Below, one piece after another: positions 18,316 through 27,863 of a stretch of DNA of 64,000 bases. The notes under the pieces were generated by a model. It did not search any database. It was given only the letters and a program-made list of their open reading frames with translations, and was not told where the DNA came from. Each line of letters opens with the position of its first letter. Within the stretch, counting starts at the first letter, position 1. Origin of the DNA: an uncultured Bdellovibrionales bacterium (GTDB lineage: Bacteria > Bdellovibrionota > Bdellovibrionia > Bdellovibrionales > Bdellovibrionaceae); contig CAIYID010000085.1 of NCBI GenBank assembly GCA_903926205.1, positions 44,059 to 108,058 of the forward strand, in the 5' to 3' direction. Position numbers and translations under genes: made by a program.

Positions 18316-18351
18316 GGGCTGTCTTATGGAAAATTATTTCCATTTTAGCCC
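18316..18351 (+). promoter_or_regulatory. Hairpin in the leader of the 18376 gene
   Basis: GGGCT/AGCCC (5 bp) encloses ATGGAAA/TTTCCAT (7 bp) with an ATTA loop, ending 12 bases before the AAGGAG ribosome-binding site of the small exported protein gene. It may be an RNA leader structure or an operator. The rest of 18051-18375 is AT-rich and shows no gene I can support. Confidence 0.35.
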
Positions 18352-18375
18352 ACCCTCATTAACTAAGGAGTTCTT

Positions 18376-18798
18376 ATGAAAATGTTAAACGAAATTACAA
18401 TTCGCAAGAGTTTTTATGGCGCATCTATTTTGTGTGCAATGATTTTAATGCTGACCAGTCATACAGCATCTGCTGCAGAATTTAAAGGAACTGATAATGA
18501 AGGACGGTCTTGCCGTGCTGACTTTGCAGGAGCATATAAGTCGTCAGACCTTTCAATTGTGAGTGTCGGTAAAGTTTCTTTGAATATTATCGGATCAGAG
18601 GAATTGAACTTAGATAATGTGACGAATGAATCCCATGGCTTAAATACTAAAGATTCAACAACAATCATTTTGAATGACTCAACAAGTGTTGCAATTGGAT
18701 TTAGCAAACAATCGTTTGAAAGTGAGAATTCACCGATCAGTCCTGCTTTTTTTGAAATCAGCAGCAATAGCGACGTGAAGCTTCGATGTAATTTTTAA
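18376..18798 (+). CDS. Small exported protein of unknown function
   Basis: The 140-residue protein has a clear signal peptide (hydrophobic stretch at about 15-30, likely cleavage after the Ala-Ser-Ala near residue 33). The mature part is about 105 residues with two cysteines, one just after the start (RSCRADF) and one at the very end (LRCNF), which suggests a disulfide joining the two ends of a beta-rich domain. AAGGAG precedes the ATG at good spacing. I do not recognise a family. It is followed 16 bases later by another exported protein gene and probably forms an operon with it. Confidence 0.68.
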   Translation: MKMLNEITIRKSFYGASILCAMILMLTSHTASAAEFKGTDNEGRSCRADFAGAYKSSDLSIVSVGKVSLNIIGSEELNLDNVTNESHGLNTKDSTTIILNDSTSVAIGFSKQSFESENSPISPAFFEISSNSDVKLRCNF

Positions 18799-18814
18799 TT
18801 ATTGAGTTCAATTT

Positions 18815-19507
18815 ATGTCGTTCACATTAGCTGGTCGAATTGTAATTGCAGCAGTCATCTTTGCAAGTTGTGCTTTGACCTCTCGAGCCAATGCCAGTGC
18901 ATACTCATGCTCTGGCATTTTATTGCAAGTTCATGAAAATCAGCAAATTCTCGCCCAAAAAGAACAAATAAAGAAAGAGCTTGCTGTTATTGCGCGTACA
19001 GAAATATGGCAACGTTCAAGCTCACCAACTCCCTACATTTTCATCCGTCAAATTAATGAAACCCAACTTGAGCCTCTGGCAACTCTTGCTTTGTCTAACA
19101 ATTTATCATCTGAAACCATATTGGAAATTTTCAATCGTGTAGAAAACGGTTTTCAACTGACTCTGTTTAAAAACAAGCCTACGGAACTTCAAATTAATGA
19201 CACCATTAAACTAATAGATATTATTCTGGCTGGAGAAAAAATCAAAAGATCGCGAGATCTATTTCATGCAGACATCTTCATTTCTGATGTTCGCAAAATT
19301 TGGGAAAACACCTTCACAGATGAACCCTATTCTCGTAGGCGGGAACCTCCTTCATTCATACGCTCTTACTTGGACACAAAAATGATCATTCGTCTAATGG
19401 AATATAAAGAGAATAACAATCTATCGACGGATGAAATAATCAGCCTTTTCAACTCACCAGAAAGCACCGACGGAATGATATTAAAAAACTATTTGATAAA
19501 GAAGTGA
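18815..19507 (+). CDS. Exported protein of unknown function
   Basis: The 230-residue protein begins with a signal peptide (about 1-27, ending Ala-Asn-Ala-Ser). The mature part is predicted mostly helical, rich in Ile, Leu, Lys and Glu, with a single Cys near its start. I do not recognise a domain. No clear Shine-Dalgarno sequence precedes the ATG, which fits coupling to the gene 16 bases upstream. It is followed by a short open frame that may be a remnant of a further gene. Confidence 0.62.
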   Translation: MSFTLAGRIVIAAVIFASCALTSRANASAYSCSGILLQVHENQQILAQKEQIKKELAVIARTEIWQRSSSPTPYIFIRQINETQLEPLATLALSNNLSSETILEIFNRVENGFQLTLFKNKPTELQINDTIKLIDIILAGEKIKRSRDLFHADIFISDVRKIWENTFTDEPYSRRREPPSFIRSYLDTKMIIRLMEYKENNNLSTDEIISLFNSPESTDGMILKNYLIKK

Positions 19508-19511
19508 GAGT

Positions 19512-19679
19512 TTGAGAGCAGAGATCTCTATAGACACTCCATTAAACTTAATCAATAAAGACTCTCTCCTTCGCCACTTTGCAGTCGTCCTTTGGATCAA
19601 CGATATGTATCCCGCCAAGTATGGTTTATTTTATATTGATAAAAATTACGAAGCCCTTGCCGACAATCTGTATTTTTAA
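19512..19679 (+). CDS. Possible small ORF or gene remnant
   Basis: An open frame of about 55 codons begins at TTG (19512) five bases after the preceding stop and runs to TAA just before the convergent mltD stop. Its amino acid composition looks protein-like rather than random, with several Leu, Tyr and Asp residues and a YPAKYGLFYIDKNYEAL segment. There is no good start codon or ribosome-binding site, so it could be the tail of a decayed gene. I do not recognise the sequence. Confidence 0.25.
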   Translation: MRAEISIDTPLNLINKDSLLRHFAVVLWINDMYPAKYGLFYIDKNYEALADNLYF

Positions 19680-19680
19680 C

Positions 19681-21690
19681 TTAAAACGCGCGAGCTTCCG
19701 TCACGGGAATGAGTAATTTAGAACCAACTAAAATATGAGAGTCGTTATGAAGACGATTTTTTTCTTTCAAAGCATCTACACTCACTTGATAGCGATTGGC
19801 GATATGAATAAGATTCTCGCCTCTTCGCACCACATGAACTTTCATTTGAGAATGATGAATTTGTCGCTGAGCTTTTTGCAATTTCAACTGAGCAATTCCG
19901 TTCAATTTCTGTTTGAATTTTTTTTCTCCTGCAGGCACTCGTACGCTGTGCGTGTCAACAGAACCACTTGGACGACTTTTCAGAGGAATCACCAAAGTCA
20001 TTCCGGAATTAATTTTAGTTTTTCGCTTTAGATTATTAGCTTGGCGAAGTTCCGAGACCGTCACGCCATAGCGTTTAGCAATAGCAGAGAGATTCTCACC
20101 CGCTTTGACGGTGTGATTGATTTCTCCTGACTGATTGGCATTGGCCAAAGGAGAAGCTTCCTCTGGCGACGACAATTGTGGTGAAATTGCTTTGCTCACC
20201 GAGCCGCCGTCTTCCAAAGATTTAGGCATACCATCATCTTTTGGCACATGCAGTTTCATGCCAACTTTAATCATCGAGCCTTTGCCTAATTTGTTCATGC
20301 GTTTTAATTCCGCAATCGAAGAGTCATACTCGTCAGCAATCGCGGACAATGTATCACCTGGTTGCACGATGTAGAAAACTCCAGTTTTCGTGACAAATTC
20401 AGGATTTGAAGCTGCGGTTTCTGTGTCTTCTGCGGCTTTTTCGATCTTTTCAACTTTTACGATTTTCTCTTTTGTTACGGCAACCCCACTGGTTTTGTGG
20501 GTTGAGCGCGAAGAGCCGCCTCGATCCGGAACTTGCAAGCGCATACCAATCCGCAATTTTTTTCCGGCTTTTAAATCATTTGAGTCACGCAAATAGGCCA
20601 CCGTGGTGTGATACTTGCGCGCGATGGTGTACAAGCTATCGCCAGAGCGAACACGATAAGTTTCGGTCTCTCCTGCGTCGGCGATAAATTCAACTTTATC
20701 GCTAAAGCTACTTTGTGCTGCCACCAACGCTTGAGCCGATTGTCCAACGGGAACTCGCAACTCAAGACCCGCGTTCGGCTTCGTCGGTGCAATTTCACCT
20801 TTGAATTTTGGATTCATTAATTTGAAATCCTCGTAATCCATTCCCATGTGAGTGGCCATTTGACGAAGATTGATGGCCCTATCCACCTTGATTAGCTCAA
20901 ATTCCAGTGGCTTTTCCAATTCCAACTCACTGAAACCATATTTATCGGGATTGCGTGCAATCAAACGAGCGGCAATAAATTTGGGGACATAATTCACGGT
21001 CTCTTTCGGAAAACGACGTTTTCGTGCGAGCTCCCAAAAATCACGAGTAAAATAAGTCATCACTTCGCGCTTCACCCGATTTTCACCCACATTGTACGAT
21101 GCCATCGACAAATACCAAGAGCCAAACACGCTGTACAAACCTTTAAAATATTCAGCGGCCGCTTGGGTCGACAAAACAGGATCACGTCGTTCATCGACAT
21201 AGGAATTGATTTCTAAACCATAACGTCGGCCCGTGCCTTTAATGAATTGCCAATAGCCCACCGCTGCCGCACGAGAAGTGGCACGGGAACTAAATCCAGA
21301 CTCGATCAATGCAATGTAAACCAAATCCTCAGGCAATCCATTTTCTTTCATGATTCGCTTCATGAGCTGAATATATCTTGTGGATCGACCTAAATATCTT
21401 TCCATATGAGGACGGCCCTTACCTTGGAAATAGGCAATCCACTGTTCCACTTTGGGTTGCATTTCTGGCGGAACTGTTTCCAATTCTTTGTCCACAACAG
21501 AGGGCGGCTCAGGATCAGTCACTCGAAAGGAGGTTATTTCTTGCGGAGGTGTTGGAGAAAAATGTCCATCAGAGGAATGAGCCGCTCCCATCCCCGTCTG
21601 GTCTGTCTTCACAGCTCGTTCGCTACAAGCTGTCAGCGCCATCATAAAAGTTAACACCAACCCAGCCGACCAGCCCATGGTTTTTTGCAT
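19681..21690 (-). CDS. mltD: MltD-like lytic transglycosylase with four LysM domains, lipoprotein
   Basis: The enzyme cleaves peptidoglycan glycan strands non-hydrolytically, leaving 1,6-anhydro ends. The ATG at 21690 (669 residues) has GGAGGAAG upstream and gives a signal peptide ending in a lipobox-like ALTAC, so the protein is a lipoprotein; a longer frame from 21783 lacks this logic. The transglycosylase domain has the catalytic Glu in IESGFSS at about residue 129 and the family motifs GYWQF and ASYNVGENR. Four LysM peptidoglycan-binding modules follow at about 345-388, 438-481, 525-568 and 618-661. E. coli MltD has two LysM domains, so this is an extended form. A second transglycosylase gene lies directly upstream. 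Confidence 0.92.
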   Translation of the reverse strand: MQKTMGWSAGLVLTFMMALTACSERAVKTDQTGMGAAHSSDGHFSPTPPQEITSFRVTDPEPPSVVDKELETVPPEMQPKVEQWIAYFQGKGRPHMERYLGRSTRYIQLMKRIMKENGLPEDLVYIALIESGFSSRATSRAAAVGYWQFIKGTGRRYGLEINSYVDERRDPVLSTQAAAEYFKGLYSVFGSWYLSMASYNVGENRVKREVMTYFTRDFWELARKRRFPKETVNYVPKFIAARLIARNPDKYGFSELELEKPLEFELIKVDRAINLRQMATHMGMDYEDFKLMNPKFKGEIAPTKPNAGLELRVPVGQSAQALVAAQSSFSDKVEFIADAGETETYRVRSGDSLYTIARKYHTTVAYLRDSNDLKAGKKLRIGMRLQVPDRGGSSRSTHKTSGVAVTKEKIVKVEKIEKAAEDTETAASNPEFVTKTGVFYIVQPGDTLSAIADEYDSSIAELKRMNKLGKGSMIKVGMKLHVPKDDGMPKSLEDGGSVSKAISPQLSSPEEASPLANANQSGEINHTVKAGENLSAIAKRYGVTVSELRQANNLKRKTKINSGMTLVIPLKSRPSGSVDTHSVRVPAGEKKFKQKLNGIAQLKLQKAQRQIHHSQMKVHVVRRGENLIHIANRYQVSVDALKEKNRLHNDSHILVGSKLLIPVTEARAF

Positions 21691-21785
21691 TCTTCCTCCG
21701 CTGAAAATTCTTCTTTTTTCAACTCTCAGGATACCGGAGAACTGACATTCGGCGCAATCAAACAAGTCTGAAAGACGCGTCAATA

Positions 21786-24152
21786 CTAAAGAGTCCCGTC
21801 CTTAGCCCGACTTAGGACTAAATCCGACCAGATCACCGAACTTAAAGAAACCTTCCCTTGCTCCAAAATCTTGTAGATTAAAGTATTGCGCAGAATGGAT
21901 TTCACATAAAAACTTGTTTCATACCAAGGCAATTCGTCGATCCAAATTTCATCATTAGGATCAGAAGACGGTGTGCTCATTTGCATAGCAACCTCGGGAC
22001 GCCCCATGACAAAACTCTGCAGCCGATGAGGTCCGGCATTGTAAGCCGCAAGTCCTAGGGGCACACTCCCTCCAAATTTTTTGATCATCTTTGCAAGATA
22101 GAAAGAGCCCATTTGAATATTCACGTCCGAATCAAACACATCCTCAGGAACGTTGATTTTTCCAAGGTGTAAATCCTGTGCCACTTCATTGGCTGTTGGT
22201 GGAATTAATTGCATCAAGCCGAGGGCTCCCGAAGAACTCACCGCTTGAACTCCAAAAGCACTTTCTTGACGAATCACACTTTTTACTAAAAATGCACTGA
22301 GTTGATTACGATCGGCCTCTCTCTGAATTTGCGTTTTATATTCTTGCGGAAAGCTCACGGCAATTAAATCCAGAGCGCGTAGATGTGGGTCTAAATCGCC
22401 GGCCTCATTGGTCAGCTTTACCACCAAAGGAAAAGCCTTAGCGGCACTCCAACGTTTTGCTAAAAATAGTTTTTGATAAGGATCTTTAACCGAGGGCAGT
22501 TCTAAGATTTCCTTCTGGGCTTCCAGATACCAACCATTTTCAGCTAAAAAATTCACTCGATCGATGATCTTTTTTTGAAAATCAGTAAAGTAAAGGGAAG
22601 TTTCAAATTCTGGCCCTTTCATCACTGATTCGGGAAAATTCAGTTGCCCTTGATTGAGCTCTGCTCGCAATCGAATACCATAATAAGAAAAAGGAAATTT
22701 ATCAATTAAAGCGGCCATTTCACTTTGTGCTCGTTCGTTTTTTTCAGCCTGCAGCGAACGAATCAACCAATACCGCGCCAAAAGTTCATAACGATCTAAA
22801 TTTTTATTCAGCAGCAGTTTTTCTAAAGTTGCGACGGCTGAAGAATATTGATGCTCACGAATATAAACCAAGGCCAATCGCATTTGTATTTCGGAAAACT
22901 CCTCGCCGCCAGAGTTCAATTCAATGTACTGCTCAAAATATTTTTGTGCTTTTGCATACACTCCCAAAAACTGAGAGGAACGCCCCAAGATCCAAAGCAA
23001 AGTCGTGGATTGCGGCGAGTTGACAACGGCGGAATAACATTTTTCGGCCAAGCGCAAGGATCCAGCAAAATCTCCTCGGCGATGCATGCTGCGAGCCCAA
23101 TCCAGCTGCCGTTGAGTCTCTGTTTTTTCCATCAATGACAAAGCCCGTTCGCGAAGTTCGATGAATCGCGGAGAGTCTGTTTCTGACGATGAGAGAGCAT
23201 GGTCATTGATTTGATTATAAATTTCCAAAATTTTGTCCTGGACAGACTTTGCTCTTCGACCGTTCGGAAACTTTTTTAAATACGAGACTCCATCTTCAAT
23301 GTATGTGATCAAATCATTGGCTTGTAAACTTTGATCAAGGCGCTCTTCAGCTTTCGCTTCCAACTCAGGCAGCAATAATGAACCGGTTGAAGAAATCGAG
23401 CCAATCCCTTTTTCTTTTGCTTCATTTTCATCACGATTACCGAGTGCTAATTGCACAGAATTTAATTTTTCACGTGCTGCTTTTGACTCTTTTTCAGTCA
23501 AACTCTGCTCCAAAAATTGTTTTGCCGCTTTTAGTTGATGATTATTTTGCGAGATTCCAGCAACGTAATAAAAAACCTTTGCTCGAGTTTCATGATCGAT
23601 TCTATCTCCGTAGGAAAGTAAAATATCTAAATTTTCTTTTGCGAAAGCCTGATATATTTTTAAATCCTGCTTATCAAAAAGCTCCGCCAAGAGCGTCCGT
23701 AAATGAAACATCCCTTGAAGAATTTGTGTTTTTGCGGGCCCGGTCAGTAGCAACTCACGATTCTTCTCTATGGATAGCAACACAGGCCCTGCTATTTTTG
23801 GGTTATGACGTTCTTCGAGAGCCTTCTCTGTACAATGAACCCAAGTGAGCAAAACCCAATCACGCACGATCTTCTGACTTTGAAATTCCTTTTGTGCGTG
23901 CGCGAGACAAAGTTCCCACTGTTTAGAAATTTCTTCTTTCTTGAGAAAACTCATTGAAGTTGTTTCGTTTTTTTGAGTTTTTATTTTTGAAGACGGACTT
24001 GCTGTCTTTTTTTCGGGAAAGGAGAATTGAATTTCATTGAGTAAAATTTTGTTTTTTTCGATCGTATTTTCTGGGCTTTTTGTTTTTGAATACCCGAAGG
24101 AATTCGAGATCACAATCAACGCAAAAATGAAGACGAGCCACGATTTTCCCAT
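21786..24152 (-). CDS. slt: Slt-type soluble lytic transglycosylase with TPR region
   Basis: The 788-residue exported protein has a signal peptide (about 1-21), a long helical region with TPR-like repeats (about 120-560) and a C-terminal SLT domain (about 610-745). The catalytic Glu is in RQESAF near residue 629, followed by GALGLMQL and AAYNAGP, all standard for family 1 transglycosylases such as Slt70. It cleaves glycan strands in the periplasm. The TPR-rich N-terminus is longer than the U-shaped domain of Slt70. The gene follows batD by only 24 bases on the same strand and may be co-transcribed with the Bat operon. Confidence 0.92.
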   Translation of the reverse strand: MGKSWLVFIFALIVISNSFGYSKTKSPENTIEKNKILLNEIQFSFPEKKTASPSSKIKTQKNETTSMSFLKKEEISKQWELCLAHAQKEFQSQKIVRDWVLLTWVHCTEKALEERHNPKIAGPVLLSIEKNRELLLTGPAKTQILQGMFHLRTLLAELFDKQDLKIYQAFAKENLDILLSYGDRIDHETRAKVFYYVAGISQNNHQLKAAKQFLEQSLTEKESKAAREKLNSVQLALGNRDENEAKEKGIGSISSTGSLLLPELEAKAEERLDQSLQANDLITYIEDGVSYLKKFPNGRRAKSVQDKILEIYNQINDHALSSSETDSPRFIELRERALSLMEKTETQRQLDWARSMHRRGDFAGSLRLAEKCYSAVVNSPQSTTLLWILGRSSQFLGVYAKAQKYFEQYIELNSGGEEFSEIQMRLALVYIREHQYSSAVATLEKLLLNKNLDRYELLARYWLIRSLQAEKNERAQSEMAALIDKFPFSYYGIRLRAELNQGQLNFPESVMKGPEFETSLYFTDFQKKIIDRVNFLAENGWYLEAQKEILELPSVKDPYQKLFLAKRWSAAKAFPLVVKLTNEAGDLDPHLRALDLIAVSFPQEYKTQIQREADRNQLSAFLVKSVIRQESAFGVQAVSSSGALGLMQLIPPTANEVAQDLHLGKINVPEDVFDSDVNIQMGSFYLAKMIKKFGGSVPLGLAAYNAGPHRLQSFVMGRPEVAMQMSTPSSDPNDEIWIDELPWYETSFYVKSILRNTLIYKILEQGKVSLSSVIWSDLVLSRAKDGTL

Positions 24153-24176
24153 ACCAATATCTCCTCATAATTTTTT

Positions 24177-26069
24177 CTAATCGTTCTTTTTTGCCAGATC
24201 CAAGGCTTTTTCCAAAGTTTTTAACGCCTGTTGAACTTCTTTTTTGAGTTCACCAGCATCCTTTAACTTTCCTAAAGTGCTCTCCGGTGCAAAGCCAATG
24301 ACTTGAAAGTACTCAATATGTTTTTGCAAAGGTTCACCCAATTCTCGACGCAAACTTGGAGAGGCTAACTCCAGTAACTTTTGCACTTCTAAACTCGCTC
24401 CGCCTTGCCCTGAAATTTCCCCTAACACAAAATAAATTAGATTCGAACCCTCCGTGCCCACCTTTCTCCATTCTCCTTTATCCAAAAGGTGAAGAAGATT
24501 CTGGCTGCGCTTTTTAAATTCAGCTCGAATATTACGCTCTTTTTCAACGGTGAGTTCTTTTCTTGCTTTAAAAGCAAGTCCCAATAAAACAGCTAGCCAC
24601 AAAAGAACTTGAAAGGAAAACTTGAGGGTGGATTTTCCGTCTGATTTTGCCAATGAAATCACAGGATTCGGTAAACTTTTTTCGACCACTAGATTTTTAC
24701 CTGCTGTTGGAGACGATGTTCGATTGGATAGTCCCTCTTTCGAGACCGATGGTGTGATATGAATATTCATCGGTTGCGTTGTGCGGCTATAGTATTTAGC
24801 CGTTTTGGGATCAAACATGCTAGCACTCAAGGTCGGAACGGTGAACTGCCCTTCTTGTCGAGGAATGATCAGCACCTCAAATTCTTTGTAACTTCGCCCA
24901 TTTTTAAAAAATTTTGAATCATTCTTCGTATCGTAAATTTCCAATCCCGACGGAAGGTTCAAAGGTGGCAGTTCAATGGATTTTGCATTACCTGATCCAT
25001 CAAAACGCACCTTCAAAGAAAATGGTTGATTCGCAGGAAAGCTCTGCCCTTCAATCGATGCACGCAAGTCGAACTGACCGACCGCTCCGGTAAAATCCTT
25101 CGGCTTATTATCTGTTGGAAGAGGTTTGACGTCGATTTTAATTCTTTCACTGGCTCGTGTAAAAGTATAAGCAGGACCGAAACCAAAAGGTCCATTAGGA
25201 ACTTGCACTGACGCTTTTATTTTGTATTCATCGATGATGGCGAGCCCCGGCTTAATCGGAAACAAAGCATGCGAGGCTAATAAAGCGCGCCGATAAGGGA
25301 CACCGTTCAAAACCTCCGAGGTGAAATTCAAAGCAGGAACTTCCTCAATGATTTCTTTCCAAAATCCTTTCAGATCTGGAAATTTCAATCGATCCAGCGA
25401 AAGCATATTTCCACGAGAATAAATGTACCAACTCACCGTCACTTGCTCACTTTCATAGACAGAGGTTTTATCAACTTCCGCTTGAACAAAAAAAGCTTCG
25501 TTAGCATTGTGCGCATTCAACTTATTCGCGGCTGGTGGTGGAGCATTGTGTCTTTGCAAAAGCTGCTGAAACGCCTGGTCGGCTTCATCAATATCATCCA
25601 GATCTGGCATTCCAGGAACAGGATTCTGCTTTCCCGCCCCGGAACCATGAGGGTCCACTTGAATAGAAATCGCTTTGGTATCGTAAGTTCTTCCATTCAC
25701 CGTCACTCTAAAAGGAGGTATCGTGAGTCGGCCTGGCTGCGTGGGCGAAAGCATGAAATTAAATTCTTGTCGACGCAGAGTTTGAAATTGCATTCCACCC
25801 GTTGTTTGCATCAACTTGCTGCTGGTGCTGGAGGAATTCCAAGAGTTAATCAGATTAAACCCCTCTAGCTTTGGCACTGTAGGCTCATTGGCTTCAAAAC
25901 TAATATCAGAGCTCACCGAAACAGTGAGAATCACGGTGTCGCCCAAACCAATTTGCGATTGCGGCACGGTGGCCTGCACCTTTAGTTCTGCCAGGGCCTC
26001 CGTTGAGGCCATAAATAAGAGGAAAAAAGAGATAAAATATTGAAAACAAAAATTACCAATCTTTAGCAT
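24177..26069 (-). CDS. batD: BatD oxygen-tolerance protein
   Basis: BatD is a membrane-anchored periplasmic protein of the Bacteroides aerotolerance (Bat) system. The 630-residue protein has a signal peptide (about 1-27), several beta-rich repeats in a large periplasmic part including the family pattern GLGDTVILTVSV near the start, a transmembrane helix at about 481-503 and a cytoplasmic helical tail. The gene overlaps batC by 17 bases. It is the last bat gene in the order moxR, DUF58, unknown, batA, batB, batC, batD. The biochemical role of Bat proteins is not established; an envelope chaperone or stress function is usually proposed. Confidence 0.9.
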   Translation of the reverse strand: MLKIGNFCFQYFISFFLLFMASTEALAELKVQATVPQSQIGLGDTVILTVSVSSDISFEANEPTVPKLEGFNLINSWNSSSTSSKLMQTTGGMQFQTLRRQEFNFMLSPTQPGRLTIPPFRVTVNGRTYDTKAISIQVDPHGSGAGKQNPVPGMPDLDDIDEADQAFQQLLQRHNAPPPAANKLNAHNANEAFFVQAEVDKTSVYESEQVTVSWYIYSRGNMLSLDRLKFPDLKGFWKEIIEEVPALNFTSEVLNGVPYRRALLASHALFPIKPGLAIIDEYKIKASVQVPNGPFGFGPAYTFTRASERIKIDVKPLPTDNKPKDFTGAVGQFDLRASIEGQSFPANQPFSLKVRFDGSGNAKSIELPPLNLPSGLEIYDTKNDSKFFKNGRSYKEFEVLIIPRQEGQFTVPTLSASMFDPKTAKYYSRTTQPMNIHITPSVSKEGLSNRTSSPTAGKNLVVEKSLPNPVISLAKSDGKSTLKFSFQVLLWLAVLLGLAFKARKELTVEKERNIRAEFKKRSQNLLHLLDKGEWRKVGTEGSNLIYFVLGEISGQGGASLEVQKLLELASPSLRRELGEPLQKHIEYFQVIGFAPESTLGKLKDAGELKKEVQQALKTLEKALDLAKKND

Positions 26070-26802
26070 GGGGCCGCTCCTTCACTTGTTTCTTATTGTA
26101 CTCCGCCCGCACTCGTTGCTCTTGTCGATCCAATTCTTCCAAAATTTTCTTCACATCGCCCTGACTGAGTTGCTCACTCTTAAAGGGTTTTGGCTGAGGT
26201 TTTGTTTTATCATAGCCCTTCTTATCTTCAGGTTTATCTTCCTTGCCATCTTTTTTATCGTCCTTCTTGTCGTCTTTTTTATCCTGATTTTTTTTATCGT
26301 CTTTCTTGTCGTCTTTTTTATTTTTATCATCCTTATTGTTGTCTTTACCGTTTTGGTTTTTTTGATTTTGAATTAAAAGTTCTATATTTGTTTTGGCTTC
26401 GATTGAATCTGGCTTTTCGTTAAGCGCTTCTTGGTAATAATGCAGAGCTTGATCCACCTTTTTTTCCCGTCCGGCAAGTTCCGCCAAATTGAAATTAGTG
26501 GCAAATTTAACTTCAGTGTCCGCTGAAGTTTTTAGCACTTGCTCATAAGCCTGTTTAGCTTTTTCCGTATTTCCAGCTCCATCAAAAGCCAAGCCTAAAT
26601 TGAATTGTAATTCTTCGCTAAACGGTGATTCCGCCAAACCCGCAGCGAATTTCTCTTGTGCCGCTATGAAATTCTGCTTTTTTAAAAGTTCTGTTCCTAA
26701 GCGATTTTGTTCAATGGCTTTTGAAGAGCGTGCTGTCCCTGCCCACACTGGCAGTGCAGAAAAGATAATGATGAAAATTATTTCTGTTCTCATTTTTTTC
26801 AT
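26053..26802 (-). CDS. batC: BatC TPR protein with charged repeat tail
   Basis: The 249-residue protein has a signal peptide (about 1-21), three TPR-like helical repeats (about 30-140) and then a highly charged stretch of Lys and Asp (about 150-200) made of repeated KDDKK units, followed by a basic tail with an EELDRQEQRV segment typical of BatC ends. BatC is the TPR partner of BatA and BatB. It overlaps batB by four bases and batD by 17. The low-complexity tail could bind polyanions or act as a flexible tether (inference). Confidence 0.85.
   Translation of the reverse strand: MKKMRTEIIFIIIFSALPVWAGTARSSKAIEQNRLGTELLKKQNFIAAQEKFAAGLAESPFSEELQFNLGLAFDGAGNTEKAKQAYEQVLKTSADTEVKFATNFNLAELAGREKKVDQALHYYQEALNEKPDSIEAKTNIELLIQNQKNQNGKDNNKDDKNKKDDKKDDKKNQDKKDDKKDDKKDGKEDKPEDKKGYDKTKPQPKPFKSEQLSQGDVKKILEELDRQEQRVRAEYNKKQVKERPHAKDW
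26235..26345. repeat. Low-complexity tandem repeat within batC
   Basis: Short repeated units encoding Lys-Asp-Asp-Lys patterns occur in tandem, with near-identical DNA copies of a 20- to 30-base unit visible (for example two copies of TCTTGTCGTCTTTTTTAT). Such a tract can change length by slippage or recombination while staying in frame. Confidence 0.6.
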
Positions 26803-27863
26803 GCTGGTGGCACCTCAAACCGGCCGCGCCACAAACGAAACCGATTTCGTCGTTCACCCAAAAAGAGTTCCGTAAGACCAAAGACGAAGACTAAACCAAG
26901 CACCCATTGGAAATTTTCATCATATTGAACCATCATTTGCGATTCAAATTGAGTTTTTTCTAGCTTATTAATATCTTCCGCGAGGTTCTGCAAATAGCTT
27001 CCACCCGGACTTGCAAAAAAGAAGGAGCCACTTCCAGCTTGTGCTAAGGCTTCCAGTTCCTTGCCGTTCACCGTCGTTAAAATGGTGTTACCTTTTTGAT
27101 CTTTTTTGTAGCCCTTTAAATAACCCAAAGAATCTCTCTCCGCTATTGGAGCACCTTTTTCCGTTCCATATGCGATTGAAAATATTCGAATGCCCTCATC
27201 GGCTAATTTTTTCGCGTATTCGAGAGCTCCGACTTCTTGATCCTCACCATCTGACATAATAATAATCGCTCGAGTGACTCTCGCGCCTGAATTTTTATCT
27301 ACACCGGCTCGTTCAAAACCCGCTTTTGCTTCTTGAAGTGCCAACTGAAAATTTGTACCCTGAGTACTCACCGAAGAGGTGCTCAATGAATCAATAAATA
27401 ATTTCAAACTGCCTGGATCTGTCGTTAGTGGAGATAATAAAGCTGAAGCCCCCGCGAAGGCGACCAGACCTATTTTACTGCCACTCAGAGACGCCACCAA
27501 TTTCGCCATATCAACTTTGGCTAATTCTAAGCGCGAAGGTCGTAAATCATCTGCCATCATGCTTGAAGAGACATCCGCCAAGATCATCAGCTCAACACCC
27601 TCGGAACGAATGGCTTGTGAACTTTGACCTGACTGCGGTCGCGCCATCGCGACCAACATCAAACCAATAGTTGTCACTTGTAAAATCGACTTCCACCTAC
27701 GCTTTTTATCTGAGACTGAAGAGGTCAAAAAAGGAGTCAGTTTCTGTCCAAAAACTTTTTCAATTTTCTTTTTACCTGAGCGGAAGGACCACTGGACAAA
27801 AAGCAAGAGCACGGGTACCAGAATCAACATTTTCAGAAAGACGGTGTTTTCAAAACGGTACAT
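26799..27863 (-). CDS. batB: BatB, von Willebrand A domain membrane protein
   Basis: BatB has two N-terminal hydrophobic segments, a VWA domain and a C-terminal membrane helix. The metal-ion-dependent adhesion site is intact: DVSSSM, a Thr in QGTNF and an Asp in MSDGED. I take the ATG at 27863 (354 residues), because GAGGAGGG lies seven bases upstream and the codon overlaps the batA stop as TAATG. A longer frame from 27884 has no such signal. It overlaps batC by four bases at its other end. BatA and BatB are thought to form a complex in the inner membrane. Confidence 0.92.
   Translation of the reverse strand: MYRFENTVFLKMLILVPVLLLFVQWSFRSGKKKIEKVFGQKLTPFLTSSVSDKKRRWKSILQVTTIGLMLVAMARPQSGQSSQAIRSEGVELMILADVSSSMMADDLRPSRLELAKVDMAKLVASLSGSKIGLVAFAGASALLSPLTTDPGSLKLFIDSLSTSSVSTQGTNFQLALQEAKAGFERAGVDKNSGARVTRAIIIMSDGEDQEVGALEYAKKLADEGIRIFSIAYGTEKGAPIAERDSLGYLKGYKKDQKGNTILTTVNGKELEALAQAGSGSFFFASPGGSYLQNLAEDINKLEKTQFESQMMVQYDENFQWVLGLVFVFGLTELFLGERRNRFRLWRGRFEVPPA

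Noticed and set aside
24430..24460. tRNA-like GATTCGAACCC string
   Set aside because: A T-arm-like string inside batD; no cloverleaf can be built around it.
26250..26347. CRISPR array
   Set aside because: Repeats are short and contiguous without spacers and encode the charged BatC tail.
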